Source of the DNA: Alteromonas sp. KC3
GTDB lineage: Bacteria > Pseudomonadota > Gammaproteobacteria > Enterobacterales > Alteromonadaceae
Direction: 5' to 3'
DNA: 64,000 bases
Assembly (NCBI RefSeq): GCF_016756315.1
Contig: NZ_AP024235.1
Location: 3,844,001 to 3,908,000, forward strand
The notes below the pieces were generated by a model. The model did not search any database, was not told the DNA's origin, and saw only the letters and a list, made by a program, of their open reading frames with translations. The translations under genes were made by a program, and so were the position numbers. Shown piece after piece: positions 38,758 through 49,033 of this stretch (the stretch's first letter is position 1; each line of letters begins with the position of its first letter).

Positions 38758-40455
38758 CTATTTTACCTCCCCTGCGTTGTCGCCATTTTCATTTTGCCAT
38801 TCTTCATGGTCATAAAGCGTAGCCTGAGCATTATCATGCAAATGAAGCACGCCATTAAAGTGGTCTGGCATTGGCATATTAGTGAAATACAGCACAGTAA
38901 AATCATGCTTGCTTAGTCTTGTTAATAATCTTGAGCGCAACTCAACGGGTATAGCGTCAAAGTGCTGATTAAGTATAAGCAACTTGGGTTTTGCTATAAT
39001 TGCAGCAGCTAATTTGAGTAACAAAAACTCAAGTGGTTGAAGTGGAGCACCTAACACTGATACACGAGTTTGTAGTCCTTCTGGCAATGCATCAATAACG
39101 CCTGCCATCTCTACCTCTTCTAGTGCATGTCTAATATCAGCAAAACTTGCCTTAGGCTGCGCCAGTTTAAGATAACGCTCAATAGTCACTTCTATAATAA
39201 GTGAACGGTCAAGTATCGTAACCGCTTGTCGCAACTCATGGGTGTCATAATCGTTTAGACTTAACTCACCCAACAAGATATCGCCCGATTTTACTGGCTC
39301 ATACTGTTTCAAGTAGCCCAACAGCTGCTTCTGCACCCAACTTTTATCTGTTGTAACGAAGTATTGCGAGCTAGGCTCAAGCGTTGTGTTCAGCTCACAA
39401 GTATCGTTGCCATGACATAGCATTACTTTATTAAATGCCAGCTTCGATGACGAAGGAACATGATCAGCATTTGTATGGAGTTTTTCTTGCGGGATGCTTA
39501 GCGCATGACCTAGCTTTTCTGCAGCCCCATAAAGCTCATAGTAAAGCTTCAAATACTGTGTAAAGCGAGACAGACCCAAAAACACTGCAGACATCACCAA
39601 TTCAGCAGCAACAAGTTGTCCTATCGATAACTGACCCTCTACTACAAGCACGCCGCCAATGCCCAGTAGCGCAGCGCTTGCAATAGCGTACATCAATAGA
39701 AACATAACCACTTGAGAAAATGTGTAGTGAAAGTGACTTTTGTGTTTTCTTACGTAATTACCAATAAAGCCTTCAGTACTTCTACCTGCGTACTCTACGT
39801 GGTCGGCTGACTTAAAGAACTCATGAGCACTTGCAATATCGTGCAACCATTTGGCGGCATCGTATTTCGCGTGAGAAAGTTCAATGGCGGTTCTTTTGGC
39901 GCCACGGCCCCAAATTTTCCACACCGCGTACATTGTCATTAACAACACGACGTTAAAAGCGAACAAGGCTGGATGATAAAAAGACACCAAGGTAAAGCCT
40001 ACCAGCATTTGAAGCACTAGCGCGAAGCCGTCGATCATCAAAGAGGGGATATTCTTTTGCAACGTCATTATATCGAAGTATCGTTGGGTAATACTGACAT
40101 TCTGGCGTCCTTCAAAATAACTATGCGGCGCCATAATTGTTTTAAGCCCTAAGTCAGCAGTTAACCTCGCGTATACTTTACGCTCGTAGAATTCCATCAC
40201 ACGCATTCGAAGCGCACTGAAAATACCCGAAATGAAAAGGGTAAGGAATAATACAACGGCCAAAATGATCACCGCTCGTGTCGAGCCGATATTGGCTATA
40301 CTGTTTATCAGCGTTTGTACCGCAATAGGTACCGCGAGTGTCATCAAACTAATTGCAACGCCGTACGCAATGGCCACCCAGAAAAAACCCGATTCTGGTT
40401 TAAGAAGTGAGAATAGCGTTTTTCGCGTAGCACGCAGGTTTATCTTTTTCGCCAT
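38758..40455 (-). CDS. ABC-exporter-like protein with a fully degenerate ATPase domain
   Basis: 565 residues from the ATG at 40455 (MAKKINLRATRKTLFSLL); a GTG at 40473 would add six. Residues about 20-310 are a type I exporter membrane domain with six helices (AVPIAVQTLINSIA, YGVAISLMTLA, VAAELVMSAVFLGLSRFTQY). From about 330 the ATPase domain keeps its outline but has lost its chemistry. No Walker A is present (VTTDKSWVQKQLLGYL replaces GxxGxGKST). The Q-loop is altered (AVTILDRSL). The signature LSGGQ is replaced by LQPLEFLL. Walker B reads LLILNQHF instead of hhhhDE, and the switch His is missing (TVLYFTNMP). The neighbouring LPEGLQTRVSVLG and LRQAVTILD segments confirm the homology. So this is a pseudo-ATPase exporter; energy coupling is unclear. 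Confidence 0.88.
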   Translation of the reverse strand: MAKKINLRATRKTLFSLLKPESGFFWVAIAYGVAISLMTLAVPIAVQTLINSIANIGSTRAVIILAVVLFLTLFISGIFSALRMRVMEFYERKVYARLTADLGLKTIMAPHSYFEGRQNVSITQRYFDIMTLQKNIPSLMIDGFALVLQMLVGFTLVSFYHPALFAFNVVLLMTMYAVWKIWGRGAKRTAIELSHAKYDAAKWLHDIASAHEFFKSADHVEYAGRSTEGFIGNYVRKHKSHFHYTFSQVVMFLLMYAIASAALLGIGGVLVVEGQLSIGQLVAAELVMSAVFLGLSRFTQYLKLYYELYGAAEKLGHALSIPQEKLHTNADHVPSSSKLAFNKVMLCHGNDTCELNTTLEPSSQYFVTTDKSWVQKQLLGYLKQYEPVKSGDILLGELSLNDYDTHELRQAVTILDRSLIIEVTIERYLKLAQPKASFADIRHALEEVEMAGVIDALPEGLQTRVSVLGAPLQPLEFLLLKLAAAIIAKPKLLILNQHFDAIPVELRSRLLTRLSKHDFTVLYFTNMPMPDHFNGVLHLHDNAQATLYDHEEWQNENGDNAGEVK

Positions 40456-40607
40456 AGTAATTTCTTTAATCACTCTGATAGCAGTTAATTGTTAGTGTAA
40501 GCCATTCGGCAGTTAGAATAAATCTGTTATATTCTTCATACTTCATCGAAAAATATTGATTTAGGACTATGGGACGCTTTTTTTAACGTTCTATTTGCTT
40601 ATTTATT

Positions 40608-41504
40608 ATGCACCACCTTAACTATCACCACTTATATTATTTTTATTTGGTTGCTCGTGAAGGCAGTATTGCTAAAGCGGCCAAGTTACTTCACGTTACA
40701 CCACAAACGGTAAGTGGCCAGTTAAGTACCTTTGAAAATCAACTCGGGTATTCACTTTTTGACAGAATAAATAAGCGCCTTTATTTAAATGCTAAAGGTA
40801 AAGTAAGTTATCAGTATGCCAGTGAAATCTTTCACAAGGGTAATCAACTGGCTGAAATACTTAACAATAGCGACGAAGTGAATACGAAAGAATTCGTGAT
40901 AGGTATTACAAATGGTATTCCTAAAGTGCTTTTTTACGATTTCGTTCATTCGACGATGCGAAAATTTGCTAATGTGCGCTATGTAATAAAAGAAGATAGC
41001 TTTGACGGTTTACTTAAAGAGTTGGCAATTAATGCCATAGATTTTATCGTCGCTGATCGTGGCATTGCCCCTGGTACACAAGTTAATGCCAATAGTTACT
41101 TTTTAGGCGAAAGCTCGCTGAGCTTTTTTGCCAAAGCACCGCTTTCCAAGCACCAACGTTTCCCCTCATGTTTAAATCAAATGCCGTTGCTAATTCAAGG
41201 CTATACCTCAGGTATAAGACAGGCACTTACCAGTTGGCTTGAAACTGAACAGCTCTATCCCAAAATCGTCGCAGAATTTGATGATAGCGCGCTGCTCAAG
41301 CTATTCGGCAGTGAAGACTTTGGTGTATTTTGCGCACCTTCGGCAATATCAGCCCATGTGGAAGCCCAGTATGACGTGCATTGTATTGGAAATGCTAATA
41401 CGCTAAACGAGCGATATTATGCAATCACAGGCAAGAGCCGCGCTGACTACACTATCAGCGAGGCCATTGTTGCCGAAGCAAGAACAATTTTGCAGACGCC
41501 TTAA
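40608..41504 (+). CDS. LysR-family regulator, NhaR-like
   Basis: 298 residues. The N-terminal helix-turn-helix (MHHLNYHHLYYFYLVAREGS, then LLHVTPQTVSGQLSTFENQL) closely follows NhaR, which activates Na+/H+ antiporter genes in E. coli, rather than the average LysR protein. The C-terminal part is a substrate-binding fold (from about 92; VIGITNGIPKVLF). No antiporter gene is near; the gene is divergent from the ABC-HlyD-TolC operon with 152 bases between, so control of that operon is the natural guess. It ends with a 4-base overlap into the convergent cysteine-cluster gene. Confidence 0.85.
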   Translation: MHHLNYHHLYYFYLVAREGSIAKAAKLLHVTPQTVSGQLSTFENQLGYSLFDRINKRLYLNAKGKVSYQYASEIFHKGNQLAEILNNSDEVNTKEFVIGITNGIPKVLFYDFVHSTMRKFANVRYVIKEDSFDGLLKELAINAIDFIVADRGIAPGTQVNANSYFLGESSLSFFAKAPLSKHQRFPSCLNQMPLLIQGYTSGIRQALTSWLETEQLYPKIVAEFDDSALLKLFGSEDFGVFCAPSAISAHVEAQYDVHCIGNANTLNERYYAITGKSRADYTISEAIVAEARTILQTP

Positions 41505-42109
41505 GCGGCAACGCCATCATCAATGTGAGAAGAGTAATAACTTACCGTAAGTATTTTCTCTAGCACAAAACGCAGAGCTTCATTGATTGGCATTAGTTTT
41601 TCACCCAACTCATAATCTAACTGCGCCAGCTTTTGACGTCCTTGCGCTATCATTGGTGGTTGATGAGTGTTTGTCTGAATGGCTATAAGCGAAGCGGCAT
41701 ACTTTTCGGGAACTGCCTGCTTTATAGGTTTACACACAGATAGCGTGGCTTCGCCTGATTTGGTTGCATACCCAGCCGCGCCAAACATTCTGCAAATGCT
41801 TGGTCGATACTCGTAAATACCACAATAACCTTCGTTCCCATCTAGGCTAGTGCGTTGATACTGCTTACATGCAAATCCGTTGTAATTGTCTAATTCATCG
41901 AATACTTGCTCAGCCGTTCCCGTATCAAATAAATGTAAAGCATATGGCAACATCTCTAAAGGTGACACTTCAATGTCTGGCTTATTGCAACACGCTCCAC
42001 ACTTTTCGACGCAGTGCAAAGACTGACTTGTTTGGAAAGCACTGAACTCTTGAGAAAGTAATTGGTAAACATCCATCACTTGGCTGGACAGCTCACGCAG
42101 CCTATTCAT
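41501..42109 (-). CDS. YkgJ-family cysteine-cluster protein
   Basis: 202 residues from the ATG at 42109 (MNRLRELSSQVMDVYQLL), which has GGAG 7 bases upstream; the frame extends to 42148 without support. The metal-binding cluster CVEKCGACCNKPD (C-x3-C-x2-CC) near residue 34 and later cysteines in FACKQYQ, YCGIYEYRPSICRMFG fit the YkgJ / UPF0153 (CxxxCxxCC) family, thought to bind zinc or an Fe-S centre. Function unknown. It is convergent with the LysR-type gene. Confidence 0.82.
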   Translation of the reverse strand: MNRLRELSSQVMDVYQLLSQEFSAFQTSQSLHCVEKCGACCNKPDIEVSPLEMLPYALHLFDTGTAEQVFDELDNYNGFACKQYQRTSLDGNEGYCGIYEYRPSICRMFGAAGYATKSGEATLSVCKPIKQAVPEKYAASLIAIQTNTHQPPMIAQGRQKLAQLDYELGEKLMPINEALRFVLEKILTVSYYSSHIDDGVAA

Positions 42110-42343
42110 AATGACTCCGCTAAAAAAGCAAACTAAAACCACCTTCACAGCCGGCCTCCCGTTTGATTGAGCGACTAACTACAAAGACACCTATAAAGAT
42201 TTAAAAGCATGCTTCTTCCCCGCCAAAAGAAATGAGTGAGCATGATGCTCGATAGCGAGGATTGAATTGGCGCGGATTTTATTTTGAAAATGGGATTTTG
42301 GGAATAGTTTTTCGTCAATATTTGACGGTAAAAGCAAAGAAAA

Positions 42344-42369
42344 GTGGGTAGAGAGGCCCCTCTACCCAC
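42344..42369 (-). terminator. Terminator after ugd
   Basis: GTGGGTAGAG-AGGCCC-CTCTACCCAC, a 10-bp stem followed on the minus strand by TTTTCTTTGCTTTT. It begins 8 bases after the ugd stop and marks the right-to-left end of the polysaccharide locus. Confidence 0.85.
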
Positions 42370-42376
42370 CAATGCG

Positions 42377-43564
42377 TTAGTCAGCGTTAAACAAGTCGCG
42401 ACTATAAACCTTATCTAGTACGTCTTCGATATCACCAGTTACACGGTTGGCAACAATAACATCAGATATTTTTTTAAACTCTTCCAAGTCATTCACTACG
42501 CGTGAGTTGAAAAAGTCATCTTCTTTAAGCACTGGCTCATAAACAACAACTTCGATCCCTTTTGCTTTAATACGCTTCATGATGCCTTGAATAGCACTGG
42601 CGCGGAAGTTATCGGAACCTGTCTTCATAATTAGTCGGTATATACCAACAATTTTAGGTTTACGACTTACTATTGAATCGGCGATAAAGTCTTTACGGGT
42701 GCGGTTAGCATCTACAATTGCCTGAATCATGTTATTAGGCACTTCGCTGTAGTTCGCCAACAGCTGTTTAGTATCTTTCGGCAGACAGTAACCGCCGTAA
42801 CCAAAGCTTGGATTGTTGTAATGCTTACCAATTCGTGGGTCTAGACCAACACCTTCGATTATTTGTTTTGAATCTAAACCGTGGCTTTCCGCGTAGCTAT
42901 CCAGCTCGTTAAAATAGGCTACACGCATGGCGAGGTAAGTATTAGCGAAAAGCTTAATTGCTTCGGCTTCGGTACTGTCGGTGAATAGAACATCAATGCT
43001 CTCTTTTATTGCACCTTGTTGAAGCAGTTTTGCAAATACTTCGGCTCTTTCACTTTTCTCGCCCACAATAATGCGGCTAGGATGAAGGTTATCGTAAAGG
43101 GCTTTACCTTCACGAAGAAACTCTGGTGAAAATATAATGTTGTCAGAGCCAAAGCGCGCTTTTGCGTCTTTAGTGAAACCAACTGGTACGGTAGATTTAA
43201 CAATCATCACTGCATCAGGGTTAATTGACATTACTGTTTTGATAACCGCTTCTACACTTCCTGTATTAAAGTAATTGGTTTGTGGGTCGTAATCCGTTGG
43301 TGTTGCAATAACAACATAGTCGGCATCTTTATAGGCTACTTCGGCGTCTAATGTCGCTTCAAGATCTAGCGTTTTTGTGGCTAAGTATTCTGAAATTTCT
43401 TTGTCTTCAATTGGAGACTTTTTGCTGTTTAGCAGCTCTACTTTCTCCGCCACAAGGTCAACAGCTTTCACTTCATTGTGTTGTGCAAGTAGCACTGCAT
43501 TTGAAAGCCCAACATAACCTGTTCCTGCGACGGCTATTTTTAGCTTCTGCATTGTACTTTCCAT
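42377..43564 (-). CDS. ugd: UDP-glucose 6-dehydrogenase
   Basis: 395 residues from an ATG with GGAG 8 bases upstream; [10 protein letters not shown] at codon 5 is an alternative start. The N-terminal Rossmann motif is [17 protein letters not shown]. The active site shows [19 protein letters not shown] (catalytic Cys), with the preceding [15 protein letters not shown]. The short length (about 388 residues) is that of the E. coli/K-capsule type. It oxidises UDP-glucose to UDP-glucuronate with two NAD+, supplying uronic acid to the surface glycan. It is the last gene of the locus, with a 170-base gap upstream that may hold its own promoter. Confidence 0.95.
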   Translation of the reverse strand: MESTMQKLKIAVAGTGYVGLSNAVLLAQHNEVKAVDLVAEKVELLNSKKSPIEDKEISEYLATKTLDLEATLDAEVAYKDADYVVIATPTDYDPQTNYFNTGSVEAVIKTVMSINPDAVMIVKSTVPVGFTKDAKARFGSDNIIFSPEFLREGKALYDNLHPSRIIVGEKSERAEVFAKLLQQGAIKESIDVLFTDSTEAEAIKLFANTYLAMRVAYFNELDSYAESHGLDSKQIIEGVGLDPRIGKHYNNPSFGYGGYCLPKDTKQLLANYSEVPNNMIQAIVDANRTRKDFIADSIVSRKPKIVGIYRLIMKTGSDNFRASAIQGIMKRIKAKGIEVVVYEPVLKEDDFFNSRVVNDLEEFKKISDVIVANRVTGDIEDVLDKVYSRDLFNAD

Positions 43565-43734
43565 TTAAATTACTCCAATTTTCTTCAAATTTAGATTTCG
43601 ACAGCCAGCCTTGCATATTTACTTTAAATATTGATGAAAGTAATCAGATTATACCGCTGACATGACTTTAAGTTTATTTCGTATCGTTTCGTATTAGTCC
43701 CGGTTGCAAGTAACATGCATCAATAATGCCTAAT

Positions 43735-45411
43735 CTATCTTGCAAGCAATTCTTCTGTACCCTTAATAGAGAAGTTCTCTCGTTTGAGCGTTAAATTCGG
43801 GCTATATGCAGGGTCATTGGCTATATAGTTTGCCCAAGTATTTCTAAGATATTCAAGCTCTCTATTAAAGCGAGCTGCTTTTTCCGGCGAAATATCTAAA
43901 CCTCGGCTGACAGACTCATGGTGGAACAGTTCAGCTTCAGCACAGTAAACGTTTTGCACGCCAAGCTCTTTCACCTTCAAACAAAAATCAACGTCATTGA
44001 AGGCTACGGAAAGATCTTGTTCATTAAGCCCTCCAACCTCATCAAACAAAGGCTTTTTAACAAGCAAGCAAGCTGCGGTTACGGAACTGTAGTTGCTTGT
44101 GGCGTTAATTCGATTGAGATAGCCAGAATGGAAGCGAGGGAAATTTTTATGTGCATGACCAGCACCACCACCATAACCTAAAACTACACCAGCATGTTGG
44201 ATTCGTGTGTCAGAATAAAGCAACTTTGCACCAACACAACCAATAGACTCGCGTTCAGCCTGACCTACCATGTAGGTAAGCCAATCAGGTGATATCACTT
44301 CTATATCGTTATTTATGAGGCCTAGTATACTACCGTTGGCATGTTTAACACCGAAATTATTGATAGCAGAATAATTAAAGGGTGCCGGATATTCTAATAC
44401 TGTTACTTTTTCAAGTGTATCAAGGTACTTGAAATACTCGATACTTTCCTCTTCATCTGAACCATTATCAATCAATAATATCTCGTAGTTGGGATAGGTC
44501 GTTTTCTCCAAAATAGATTCAATACATGCTTTTACCAATGCCTTGCCATTTTTAGTTGGTATTATGAGGCTAACCAATGGATTGGTACTTTTCCAAAGCA
44601 CTTTGTTTAATTTACGCTCTCTATCAGTTTCAGCACGAACATTTGGTTTACAGTTAATACACTGCCCCACTTCCTCTAACTGCTGAATCTCGTCTATTAA
44701 AGCCGATGCGTGTACAAAGGGAAAAGGAACATGGGCGACCTTAATCGCATTTTTTGAAAGCGCTAAACTAGCCAATACCCCTGGAATGGAATTTACGGTC
44801 GCGTTATTAAGGCGCTTAAGAAGTGCGGCGTTAATAAACACACCTGTTTTTATGTAAGCAGTTGAGTACAACAACTCGGGGTTCCAGCTTGGTAAAAAAC
44901 GGGGTTCTGCTCTTTCGCCGTTTTCATTTATAGTATCGGTATCACAATAAACGATATCAGAGTCATGTATACGCTTGAGCATATAGTTAACTGCATTATC
45001 AACCACTGTATCGCCGCTGTTAAGCATTAAAGTTGGAACGTGCGGGTCTAGTTTTTTGAAGGTGTCAGTTAAACTACCATTGTCTTTATCAAAAACAAGC
45101 CAACACGTTGCTCCGTGGGCTTCTACACTTGCAATGGTGTCGTTAGCGCTTATACCGTTTGAAAAGATAACGGCCTGCCAAGGCTCACGTGCATCGCAAG
45201 TGTCTTTGAATATGTTTTGATGATGCGAAAGCCACTGACTATAAAGTGCCTGTGTTTGCTTTGGCGTAGGTGCATCATAAAACAATCCAGCTTGTCTTAT
45301 CGACTTTATATACAAACCAGTTAAGCGCTCGCTTTGTTTGAGCTTTTCTTTTAAGTTCTTTGGAACTAATTGGAGCGCAGCTCGAACTGCGCGCATAATA
45401 ATTTTTTTCAT
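43735..45411 (-). CDS. Glycosyltransferase family 2 (O-antigen / capsule type)
   Basis: 558 residues without a membrane segment. The GT-A domain covers about 277-530: LVSLIIPTKNGKALVKACIE, YEILLIDNGSDE, LGLINNDIEV (metal-binding Asp in NND) and GVVLGYGGGAGHAHKNF. The N-terminal 270 residues contain weaker nucleotide-sugar-like features (VIFSNGISANDTIAS, DIVYCDTDTINENGERAEP), like the two-part rhamnosyl or galactosyltransferases of O-antigen loci. Next to rmlBDCA, a rhamnosyl donor is plausible, but the sugar cannot be read from sequence. A terminator lies between rmlB and this gene, so it is expressed by readthrough or separately. Confidence 0.88.
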   Translation of the reverse strand: MKKIIMRAVRAALQLVPKNLKEKLKQSERLTGLYIKSIRQAGLFYDAPTPKQTQALYSQWLSHHQNIFKDTCDAREPWQAVIFSNGISANDTIASVEAHGATCWLVFDKDNGSLTDTFKKLDPHVPTLMLNSGDTVVDNAVNYMLKRIHDSDIVYCDTDTINENGERAEPRFLPSWNPELLYSTAYIKTGVFINAALLKRLNNATVNSIPGVLASLALSKNAIKVAHVPFPFVHASALIDEIQQLEEVGQCINCKPNVRAETDRERKLNKVLWKSTNPLVSLIIPTKNGKALVKACIESILEKTTYPNYEILLIDNGSDEEESIEYFKYLDTLEKVTVLEYPAPFNYSAINNFGVKHANGSILGLINNDIEVISPDWLTYMVGQAERESIGCVGAKLLYSDTRIQHAGVVLGYGGGAGHAHKNFPRFHSGYLNRINATSNYSSVTAACLLVKKPLFDEVGGLNEQDLSVAFNDVDFCLKVKELGVQNVYCAEAELFHHESVSRGLDISPEKAARFNRELEYLRNTWANYIANDPAYSPNLTLKRENFSIKGTEELLAR

Positions 45412-45441
45412 TAAAGCCGTTTTGATTGATTAGCAAAAAAA

Positions 45442-45461
45442 CCACCGCTAACAGGCGGTGG
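45442..45461 (-). terminator. Terminator after rmlB
   Basis: CCACCGC-TAACAG-GCGGTGG with TTTTTTTG following on the minus strand, 32 bases after the rmlB stop. Confidence 0.85.
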
Positions 45462-45492
45462 CTTTAGTGTATCATTGAAACAATATTAAACG

Positions 45493-46575
45493 TTAATTTC
45501 CGGTGCCTAAGCGTTCACCTTGATAGCTTCCATCTAATACTGCTTTCCACCAGCCTTCGTTCGCCAAATACCATTCAACAGTTTTGCGAATACCACTTTC
45601 GAAGGTTTCTTGTGGTTTCCAGCCCAATTCACGCTCTATTTTGCTAGCATCAATGGCATAGCGCATGTCGTGTCCAGGTCGGTCTTGCACATAAGTAATT
45701 TGCTCGGCGTACTTGCTATCTTTCGGCTTAACTTCATCCAAAATTGAGCAAATAGTTTGCACCACTTCGATATTCTGCTTTTCGTTGTGCCCGCCAATGT
45801 TGTAGGTTTCACCAATTTCACCATTTAAGGCAACCACTACTAATGCACGTGCATGATCTTCAACATATAGCCAATCACGAATCTGGTTTCCTTTGCCGTA
45901 GACAGGTAACTGCTTGCCGGCTAGCGCATTCAAGATTACCAGTGGAATAAGCTTTTCTGGAAAGTGGAAAGGGCCATAATTGTTCGAACAGTTCGTTACT
46001 AAAGTGGGTAACTTATAAGTACGCAGCCACGAACGCACAAGCTGATCTGAACTTGCTTTACTTGCAGAATAAGGCGAACTTGGCGCGTATGGTGTTGTTT
46101 CTGTAAAGAGTGGAAGCTCTGTTCCTGGCTCAACTTCATCTGGGTGAGGAAGATCGCCGTACACTTCATCAGTGGAAATATGATGAAACTTAAACCCTGC
46201 TTTCTTATCGCCCTCAAGTGCAGACCAAAACGCTCTTGCTTGCTCAAGTAAGGTGTAAGTGCCCACTACGTTTGTTTGAATAAACTCACCGGGGCCATCG
46301 ATTGAACGGTCTACATGCGACTCTGCCGCCAAATGCATAATAATATCGGGCTGATGCGTATTAAATACACGCTTTACTTCTTCAGCATCACAAATATCAA
46401 CCTGTTCAAAGCTATAGCGGTCGCTGTTCGACACTGACGTTAGTGACTCTAGATTACCCGCGTAAGTTAGTTTATCTAAATTAACCACTGTGTGATCGGT
46501 GTCGTCAATTAGATGGCGAACAACTGCAGAGCCAATGAAACCTGCGCCACCTGTTACTAAAATTGTTTTACTCAT
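45493..46575 (-). CDS. rmlB: dTDP-glucose 4,6-dehydratase
   Basis: 360 residues, normal length. NAD site [16 protein letters not shown], catalytic triad in [11 protein letters not shown] (Thr-Asp-Glu) and [16 protein letters not shown] (YxxxK), substrate region [15 protein letters not shown]. Second step of dTDP-L-rhamnose synthesis. It is the last of the four rml genes in the order A-C-D-B on the minus strand. Confidence 0.97.
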   Translation of the reverse strand: MSKTILVTGGAGFIGSAVVRHLIDDTDHTVVNLDKLTYAGNLESLTSVSNSDRYSFEQVDICDAEEVKRVFNTHQPDIIMHLAAESHVDRSIDGPGEFIQTNVVGTYTLLEQARAFWSALEGDKKAGFKFHHISTDEVYGDLPHPDEVEPGTELPLFTETTPYAPSSPYSASKASSDQLVRSWLRTYKLPTLVTNCSNNYGPFHFPEKLIPLVILNALAGKQLPVYGKGNQIRDWLYVEDHARALVVVALNGEIGETYNIGGHNEKQNIEVVQTICSILDEVKPKDSKYAEQITYVQDRPGHDMRYAIDASKIERELGWKPQETFESGIRKTVEWYLANEGWWKAVLDGSYQGERLGTGN

Positions 46576-46601
46576 TGCCTGTTACCAAAATATAATTCTG
46601 T

Positions 46602-47471
46602 TTACGCTTTTAACTCATCAAGCATATTTGCCAACTGCTGTCGCCAGTGTGTAGGCTTGCACGAAGTGAATATTTCTCTCGAAGTTTGCTTATCCAGTAC
46701 GCTGTAGTGTGGGCGCTTCGCTGGCGTTGGGTATTGGCTAGAAGGAATAGGTGACACTGGAATTTCTTTTTTAAGCAATCCTTTCTCAATACCAAGCTCT
46801 TGAATCGCTAATGCAAAGTCGTACCAGCTTGCTACGCCTTCATCAGTCCAGTGGTAAACACCTACCGTTTTATTTAGAGCAGCAGAAACGCAAACTTCAG
46901 CCAAACCTTTGGCCCATGTTGGTGTACCAATTTGATCATCTATTACTGCTAGCTGAGGTTTATCAGCCATTAAACGCAGCATGGTTTTCACAAAATTATT
47001 GCCATGAGATGAATATACCCAAGCGGTACGAATTAAACAGCTCGCTTTGGGTAATACTTCAAGCAAGACTTTTTCACCTTCAGCTTTTGATTTGCCGTAC
47101 GCACCGTGAGGTTCAATAGGGTCATCTGTCAAATAAGGCGAACCTTTGTGACCGTTAAACACATAGTCGGTCGACACATGCACCATAAAAGCGCTATGTG
47201 CTTTACAAAAAGCCGCCAAATTCCTAACGGCAATGGCATTAATGGCATTGCACGCTTCAGTGTCTTCTTCAGCTTTATCAACAGCCGTGTACGCTGACGC
47301 ATTAATCAACATATCAACTGACAAAGGCGTTAAAATAGTTTCAATACTATCACTTCTCGTAATATCAATATCGTCACGCCCTAAAAAAGTGACGTGATGC
47401 TCACTGTTTTCTAGCTCCCGAGAAAGCTCAAACGCTAACTGCCCAGACTTACCTATTATTACAATATTCAT
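46602..47471 (-). CDS. rmlD: dTDP-4-dehydrorhamnose reductase
   Basis: 289 residues. Nucleotide site MNIVIIGKSGQLAFELSREL, catalytic VHVSTDYVFNGHKGSPYL (STDYVF) and PHGAYGKSKAEGEKVL (YxxxK). Last reduction to dTDP-L-rhamnose. It lies 26 bases upstream of rmlB. Confidence 0.97.
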   Translation of the reverse strand: MNIVIIGKSGQLAFELSRELENSEHHVTFLGRDDIDITRSDSIETILTPLSVDMLINASAYTAVDKAEEDTEACNAINAIAVRNLAAFCKAHSAFMVHVSTDYVFNGHKGSPYLTDDPIEPHGAYGKSKAEGEKVLLEVLPKASCLIRTAWVYSSHGNNFVKTMLRLMADKPQLAVIDDQIGTPTWAKGLAEVCVSAALNKTVGVYHWTDEGVASWYDFALAIQELGIEKGLLKKEIPVSPIPSSQYPTPAKRPHYSVLDKQTSREIFTSCKPTHWRQQLANMLDELKA

Positions 47472-47527
47472 TAATCGCTAATACTCAATAAAAGCCAATA
47501 AAAAGCCAGTAAAAACCCTGATAACAA

Positions 47528-48073
47528 TTAAAACGTGGGTGCGTCTAAAAATGCCAAACCCGCCTCATCTTTACCTGATAAAGATGGCTTCTTGCCATTC
47601 ACCAAAGGCCAGTCGATATTCAACGTAGGGTCGTCATACTTAACCGAAACTTCAGACGCTGGGTGGTAGTAATCTGTGCACTTATACACAAACTCTGCTG
47701 ATTCACTAGTTACGTAAAATCCATGAGCAAACCCTGCTGGCACCCAAAGCTGACGTTTATTTTCGGCAGAAAGTACTAACCCTACCCACTTTCCAAAGGT
47801 AGGTGAGTTCTTTCTCATATCTACGGCGACATCATACACTTCACCGCTTACCACTCGAACCAATTTACCTTGAGTCTGTTCCATTTGATAATGAAGGCCG
47901 CGAAGAATGCCTTGACTAGATTTAGAGTGGTTATCTTGAACAAAATCTACATCCGCACACTCTTTTTTAAACCAATCAGTGCGGAAGGTTTCTAGAAAAA
48001 AACCGCGCTCATCGCCAAATACTTTGGGCTCGATGATTTTAACGTCAGGAATATCTGTTTTTACTACTTGCAT
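47528..48073 (-). CDS. rmlC: dTDP-4-dehydrorhamnose 3,5-epimerase
   Basis: 181 residues. Cupin fold with FGDERGFFLETFRTDWFK, the catalytic His in QGILRGLHYQ, the Asp in VYDVAVDMRKNSPTFGKW and the FAHGFYVTSE strand. Third enzyme of the rhamnose pathway. A hairpin lies between rmlA and this gene. Confidence 0.97.
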   Translation of the reverse strand: MQVVKTDIPDVKIIEPKVFGDERGFFLETFRTDWFKKECADVDFVQDNHSKSSQGILRGLHYQMEQTQGKLVRVVSGEVYDVAVDMRKNSPTFGKWVGLVLSAENKRQLWVPAGFAHGFYVTSESAEFVYKCTDYYHPASEVSVKYDDPTLNIDWPLVNGKKPSLSGKDEAGLAFLDAPTF

Positions 48074-48110
48074 TTACTTTCCGTAAGAATTGGCAATTTG
48101 AGATAAGAAG

Positions 48111-48131
48111 AAAGGTGGCAATGCCACCTTT
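48111..48131 (-). terminator. Hairpin between rmlA and rmlC, possible attenuator
   Basis: AAAGGTGG-CAATG-CCACCTTT(TT), 8-bp stem, with a weak T-rich side on the minus strand (TTTCTTCTT). It could lower expression of rmlCDB relative to rmlA. Confidence 0.5.
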
Positions 48132-48148
48132 TTAAATTTGAACTTTGT

Positions 48149-49033
48149 TTAAATCTTTACTCTGTCCTTGAGTACTTTCAATAGATAATCGCCATAACCA
48201 CTTTTCTTTAAAGGAGCTGCCAGCTTTTCTAGCTGCTCAGCGTTGATATACCCCATTCTGAAAGCAACTTCTTCAGGGCAACATACCTTTAAACCTTGCC
48301 GTTTTTCTATAGCAGCAACAAAATTAGCAGCGTCTAAAAGTGAATCTATAGTACCTGTATCAAGCCACGCAGAACCTCGCCCCATTAGCTCAACCTTTAA
48401 GCTCCCGTCTTTGAGATACAAGTTGTTCAGGTCGGTAATTTCAAGTTCACATCGCGACGAGGGTTTCACTTCTTTAGCAAAATCTACTACACGATTATCA
48501 TAATAATACAAGCCTGTTACCGCATAGTTAGATTTAGGAACTGCCGGCTTTTCTTCTATGGAAAGTGCATTCCAGTTATCGTCAAACTCTACCACGCCAT
48601 AGCGCTGGGGGTCGTTAACGTGATAACCAAACACAGTTGCACCATGCTGTTGTTTAAACGCACTCTGCAAAGACACCCTTAAGTCGTGGCCGTAATAAAT
48701 GTTGTCGCCAAGAACAAGTGAACAGCTATCATTTCCGATGAAGTCTTCGCCAATTAAGAAAGCCTGGGCCAAACCATCGGGTGAAGGTTGAACCGCGTAT
48801 TGAATATTCATTCCTAACGCCGAACCATCACCGATGAGGTCGATAAACCGTTGCTGTTCTTCAGGTGTTGTAATAATGAGTACATCACGAATACCCGACA
48901 TCATTAAGGTTGTTAATGGATAAAAAATCATTGGTTTGTCGTAAACAGGCATTAGCTGCTTACTGACCACCTTTGTTAATGGATGCAAGCGAGTGCCTGA
49001 TCCACCTGCTAGTATTATCCCCTTCCGTTTCAT
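48149..49033 (-). CDS. rmlA: Glucose-1-phosphate thymidylyltransferase
   Basis: 294 residues with AGGGA before the ATG. Nucleotidyl-transfer signature [31 protein letters not shown] (metal-binding Asp), VIEFD/EEKP-type strand ([20 protein letters not shown]) and [10 protein letters not shown]. First enzyme of the dTDP-rhamnose pathway and usually feedback-inhibited by the product. First gene of the rml operon. Confidence 0.97.
   Translation of the reverse strand: MKRKGIILAGGSGTRLHPLTKVVSKQLMPVYDKPMIFYPLTTLMMSGIRDVLIITTPEEQQRFIDLIGDGSALGMNIQYAVQPSPDGLAQAFLIGEDFIGNDSCSLVLGDNIYYGHDLRVSLQSAFKQQHGATVFGYHVNDPQRYGVVEFDDNWNALSIEEKPAVPKSNYAVTGLYYYDNRVVDFAKEVKPSSRCELEITDLNNLYLKDGSLKVELMGRGSAWLDTGTIDSLLDAANFVAAIEKRQGLKVCCPEEVAFRMGYINAEQLEKLAAPLKKSGYGDYLLKVLKDRVKI

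Noticed and set aside
42175..42372. Minus-strand 65-codon frame between the YkgJ-like gene and ugd
   Set aside because: It begins inside the ugd terminator hairpin and has no ribosome site or recognisable content.
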